Source of the DNA: a virus
IMG/VR virus record: IMGVR_UViG_3300017788_002882
Span: 37,717-101,716 of that record
DNA length: 64,000 nt
Reading direction: 5' to 3' (one strand)
Shown here: one piece after another, positions 62,351-64,000 of the stretch
Layout of the letters: each line of letters opens with the position of its first letter
Position numbering within the stretch: position 1 is the first letter of the stretch
Program-made: the position numbers and the translations under genes
The notes under the pieces: generated by a model
Database searches by the model: none
What the model was told of the DNA's origin: nothing
What the model saw: only the letters and a program-made list of their open reading frames with translations

Positions 62351-62431
62351 ATGATGAATATTCAGATAGTAAAAATATAAATGAAAAAATACTATATCTA
62401 AATATTATCTATGGGAATATTAAATCATCTA

Positions 62432-62935
62432 TTATAGAGGACATGTGGTCACACCGATTACTACACCTGATGAATTAATTTGAGGGGAGTAAACTGAGGT
62501 ACTCGTACCATCAGATTTATAATACTCACTATTTCCATTAAATACAGTCGTAAGTTGTGAATTTGTGTACACAGTTTTTCCATTAGCAGCTGCCCAATCT
62601 GCGGTAGCAGTACTGAAATAAACTGCCAAATTGAAACTTGTGGTCGCACTACAAGCGTTGTTTGATGTCGCGTATCCCGCATTTGAAACATTACTAGTGA
62701 ATAAAACCAAACTATTACAGTAATTTTGTGGAGTATCCAAACCTCCCATATCAGATGAAAGGGTGGTTACAGCACCTGCAGAAATAGCGGTTACACCAAG
62801 GGCTTGAGGTGGTTGGCGGTTAACACCCAAAGTTGAATTCAATCCTATGTTAGATCCAGGTATTGGTGTCAATCCAAAAGCTGTATATACGCATCCTATA
62901 GAAATTTCCTGTCCTGTATTTGGTGTGTAGCCCAT
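62432..62935 (-). CDS. Small virion-type protein
   Basis: 167 residues, low-charge, Ser/Thr/Asn/Ala-rich (MGYTPNTGQEISIGCVYTAF), with Cys near residues 15, 73 and 94 and at the end. The tail YYKSDGTSTSVYSPQINSSG then VVIGVTTCPL resembles [13 protein letters not shown] at the C-terminus of the giant T/P-linker protein (4294-7506), so a shared structural module is likely. It lies between the hairpin region and the glycan operon. Probably a fibre or decoration component. Confidence 0.65.
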   Translation of the reverse strand: MGYTPNTGQEISIGCVYTAFGLTPIPGSNIGLNSTLGVNRQPPQALGVTAISAGAVTTLSSDMGGLDTPQNYCNSLVLFTSNVSNAGYATSNNACSATTSFNLAVYFSTATADWAAANGKTVYTNSQLTTVFNGNSEYYKSDGTSTSVYSPQINSSGVVIGVTTCPL

Positions 62936-62956
62936 TTTATATAATTAACTTATAGA

Positions 62957-63006
62957 CCCCCGAACAAAATTTATTTAGTTTTTTTTATAAATAAATATGT
63001 TCGGGG
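62957..63006. terminator. Long inverted repeat (strong hairpin)
   Basis: CCCCCGAACA... (62957 on) pairs with ...TGTTCGGGGG (ending 63006): arms of about 20 bases with one bulge and one mismatch, around a T-rich loop (about 62978-62986). It lies in the 83-base gap between the fibre gene stop (63019) and the start of the next minus-strand gene (62935). A clean U-tract on the outer side is not obvious, so a classical intrinsic terminator is likely but unproven; an mRNA processing or stability structure is possible. Confidence 0.65.
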
Positions 63007-63018
63007 GGTGAATCTGTA

Positions 63019-64000
63019 TTATTGTATATTATCCAATTTATTCTTCAACTCGTCGATTTGATTTTGTTGGTCTTTAACACATTCAATCAGAAGAGCTACA
63101 ATTCTTTCATACTTGACAGCCAAATACCCATTTTCTCTCCTTGTAACAATTTCAGGTAAGATTTTTTCAATTTCTTGAGCAATTACACCGACATCATGAC
63201 CTTCATTTTCGTGAATACCTTCCATTGGAATCCAATCATATTCGTATCCTCCGATTTGTTTGATTTTCTCGATTGAGTTGTTTATCGGTTTGATATTCTC
63301 TTTCAATCTTCTATCTGAACCATAGAACGCAACAACATCATTTGTAGCTCTAATTAATCCGACTGTTGTAGGAGTATTAGTTCCAACACCAAGTGCTCCG
63401 TTGATGTATGCAGTGGTTCCATCGAAAGTGAAATTAGCTTCACCATTTATGGTTCCCGCAGTACCTGTAGCGGTTAATACAAAGTTGTTTGTATTATTGT
63501 TGATCGTTCCAAGTCCAGATGAACCACTAGATCCTGAGCTTCCACTAGATCCTGATGTTCCTGAGCTTCCACTAGATCCTGAAGAACCACTTGAACCTGA
63601 ACTTCCACTTGTGCCAGATGTTCCTGAACTTCCACTAGATCCTGAAGAACCTGAAGTACCCGACGTACCGTTGGTTCCTGAAGAACCACTAGATCCTGAG
63701 CTTCCACTCGATCCTGATGTTCCTGATGTTCCTGAACTTCCACTAGACCCTGATGAACCACTTGAACCTGAAGTACCCGACGTACCTGAACTTCCGCTAG
63801 AACCTGAAGATCCACTAGATCCAGAAGTACCTGATGTTCCAGAACTTCCACTAGACCCTGATGAACCACTCGATCCAGATGTTCCTGATGTTCCAGAACT
63901 TCCACTAGACCCTGATGAACCACTCGATCCAGATGTTCCTGATGTTCCTGAACTTCCGCTAGAACCTGAAGATCCACTAGATCCCGAAGTACCTGAAGTG
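63019..64000 (-). CDS. Tail fibre with collagen-like repeats and S74 chaperone domain, 5' partial
   Basis: Open to the right edge: the minus-strand frame continues from base 63999 to the stop at 63019 (327 residues seen; N-terminus missing). The first 160 or so residues are collagen-like Gly-X-Y repeats with X, Y mostly Ser/Thr (GSSGTSGTSGSS type). A spacer GLGTINNNTNNFVLTATGTA leads to FYGSDRRLKENIKPINNSIE, the S74 intramolecular chaperone/autoprotease start with the conserved Ser-Asp...Lys, then YEYDWIPM, HDVGVIAQEIEKILPEIV and YLAVKYERIVALLIECVKDQ. Such C-terminal domains aid trimer folding and self-cleave. A frame in which the repeats read as Gln/Glu/Val-rich (63474-63977) is a shadow. 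Confidence 0.9.
   Translation of the reverse strand, partial: TSGTSGSSGSSGSSGSSGTSGTSGSSGSSGSSGSSGTSGTSGSSGSSGSSGSSGTSGTSGSSGSSGSSGSSGTSGTSGSSGSSGSSGSSGTSGTSGSSGSSGSSGSSGTNGTSGTSGSSGSSGSSGTSGTSGSSGSSGSSGSSGSSGTSGSSGSSGSSGSSGLGTINNNTNNFVLTATGTAGTINGEANFTFDGTTAYINGALGVGTNTPTTVGLIRATNDVVAFYGSDRRLKENIKPINNSIEKIKQIGGYEYDWIPMEGIHENEGHDVGVIAQEIEKILPEIVTRRENGYLAVKYERIVALLIECVKDQQNQIDELKNKLDNIQ
63514..64000. repeat. Collagen-like DNA repeat array
   Basis: A tandem array in 9-base steps, coding on the minus strand for Gly-Ser/Thr-Ser triplets. Higher-order repeats are visible: the block beginning gttccagaacttccactaga near 63837 recurs near 63890 and, with small changes, elsewhere. The array continues past the right edge. 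Length may vary by in-frame recombination. Confidence 0.9.

Noticed and set aside
62957-63006. Hairpin as part of a CRISPR or attachment site
   Set aside because: Only one inverted repeat, no spacers, no integrase and no second copy seen in the window.
63474-63977. Frame encoding a Gln/Glu/Val/Leu-rich repetitive protein on the minus strand
   Set aside because: It is a shifted reading of the collagen-like array. The frame that runs into the S74 domain gives regular Gly-X-Y repeats and stays open to the window edge.
1-64000. tRNA, rRNA, transposase, integrase, toxin-antitoxin, CRISPR array
   Set aside because: None was recognised on either strand. A tRNAscan and profile search could still find a diverged example.

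Overview
The window looks like part of a large tailed bacteriophage genome, or a phage-derived metagenome contig. It is AT-rich (about one-third GC by eye), almost fully coding, and built of tightly packed genes with many 4-base ATGA overlaps. Phage identity is inferred from virion-type genes at both ends: a collagen-like fibre ending in an S74-type chaperone domain (63.0-64.0 kb, cut by the window edge) and a group of Thr/Pro-linker, cysteine-containing structural-type proteins (0-7.5 kb). No terminase, capsid, portal, replication, tRNA or CRISPR sequence was seen. Two hints point to a Bacteroidota host: SprB-like repeats in the 889-3384 protein, and gene starts preceded by A-rich leaders rather than Shine-Dalgarno sequences. 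The host remains uncertain, because several families here (PF13759-like oxygenases, twitch radical SAM, Hint-domain structural proteins) also occur in marine T4-like phages.

Layout. 1-7,506 (minus): five surface/virion-type proteins with mucin-like T-P linkers. 7,507-7,617: divergent intergenic region. 7,618-28,226 (plus): glycosyltransferases and sugar tailoring (7.8-15.1 kb), a protein with four tandem Hint modules (15.2-17.9 kb), a duplicated SET-domain/2OG-oxygenase cassette (18.1-20.2 kb), then more oxygenases, SGNH hydrolases, radical SAM, sulfotransferase and FkbM methyltransferase. 28.2 kb: convergent junction. 28,223-62,935 (minus): carbamoyltransferase, C-methyltransferase, cytidylyltransferase, purine nucleoside phosphorylase, a split thiamine-diphosphate E1 alpha/beta pair, a GDP-deoxysugar set that reads as GDP-colitose synthesis (Gmd, ColD with His replacing the PLP lysine, and fucose-synthase-like reductases), four SGNH hydrolases, a UDP-sugar dehydrogenase, a LamG/radical-SAM/GT7 module, and further glycosyltransferases and methyltransferases. 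62,936-63,018: a strong hairpin. 63,019-64,000: the fibre gene.

Taken together, the region is a very large glycan synthesis and tailoring island set between tail-fibre or adhesin genes. Nucleotide-sugar makers, at least eight likely glycosyltransferases, and methyl-, carbamoyl-, acetyl- and sulfo-transferases plus many oxygenases could decorate the Thr/Ser-rich virion proteins encoded at both ends, or remodel the host surface. That is inference.

The most unusual signals are: (i) a recurrent C-terminal Leu-Ile tail on 14 proteins of unrelated folds; (ii) a six-member family of unassigned proteins sharing an [IL][ST]EK motif and a conserved Asn-x-His/Arg region; (iii) LamG domains fused to a radical SAM enzyme and embedded in two GT7 galactosyltransferase-like proteins; (iv) a 1030-residue three-domain glycosyltransferase ending in a four-cysteine TibC-like heptosyltransferase domain; (v) four Hint modules in a row.
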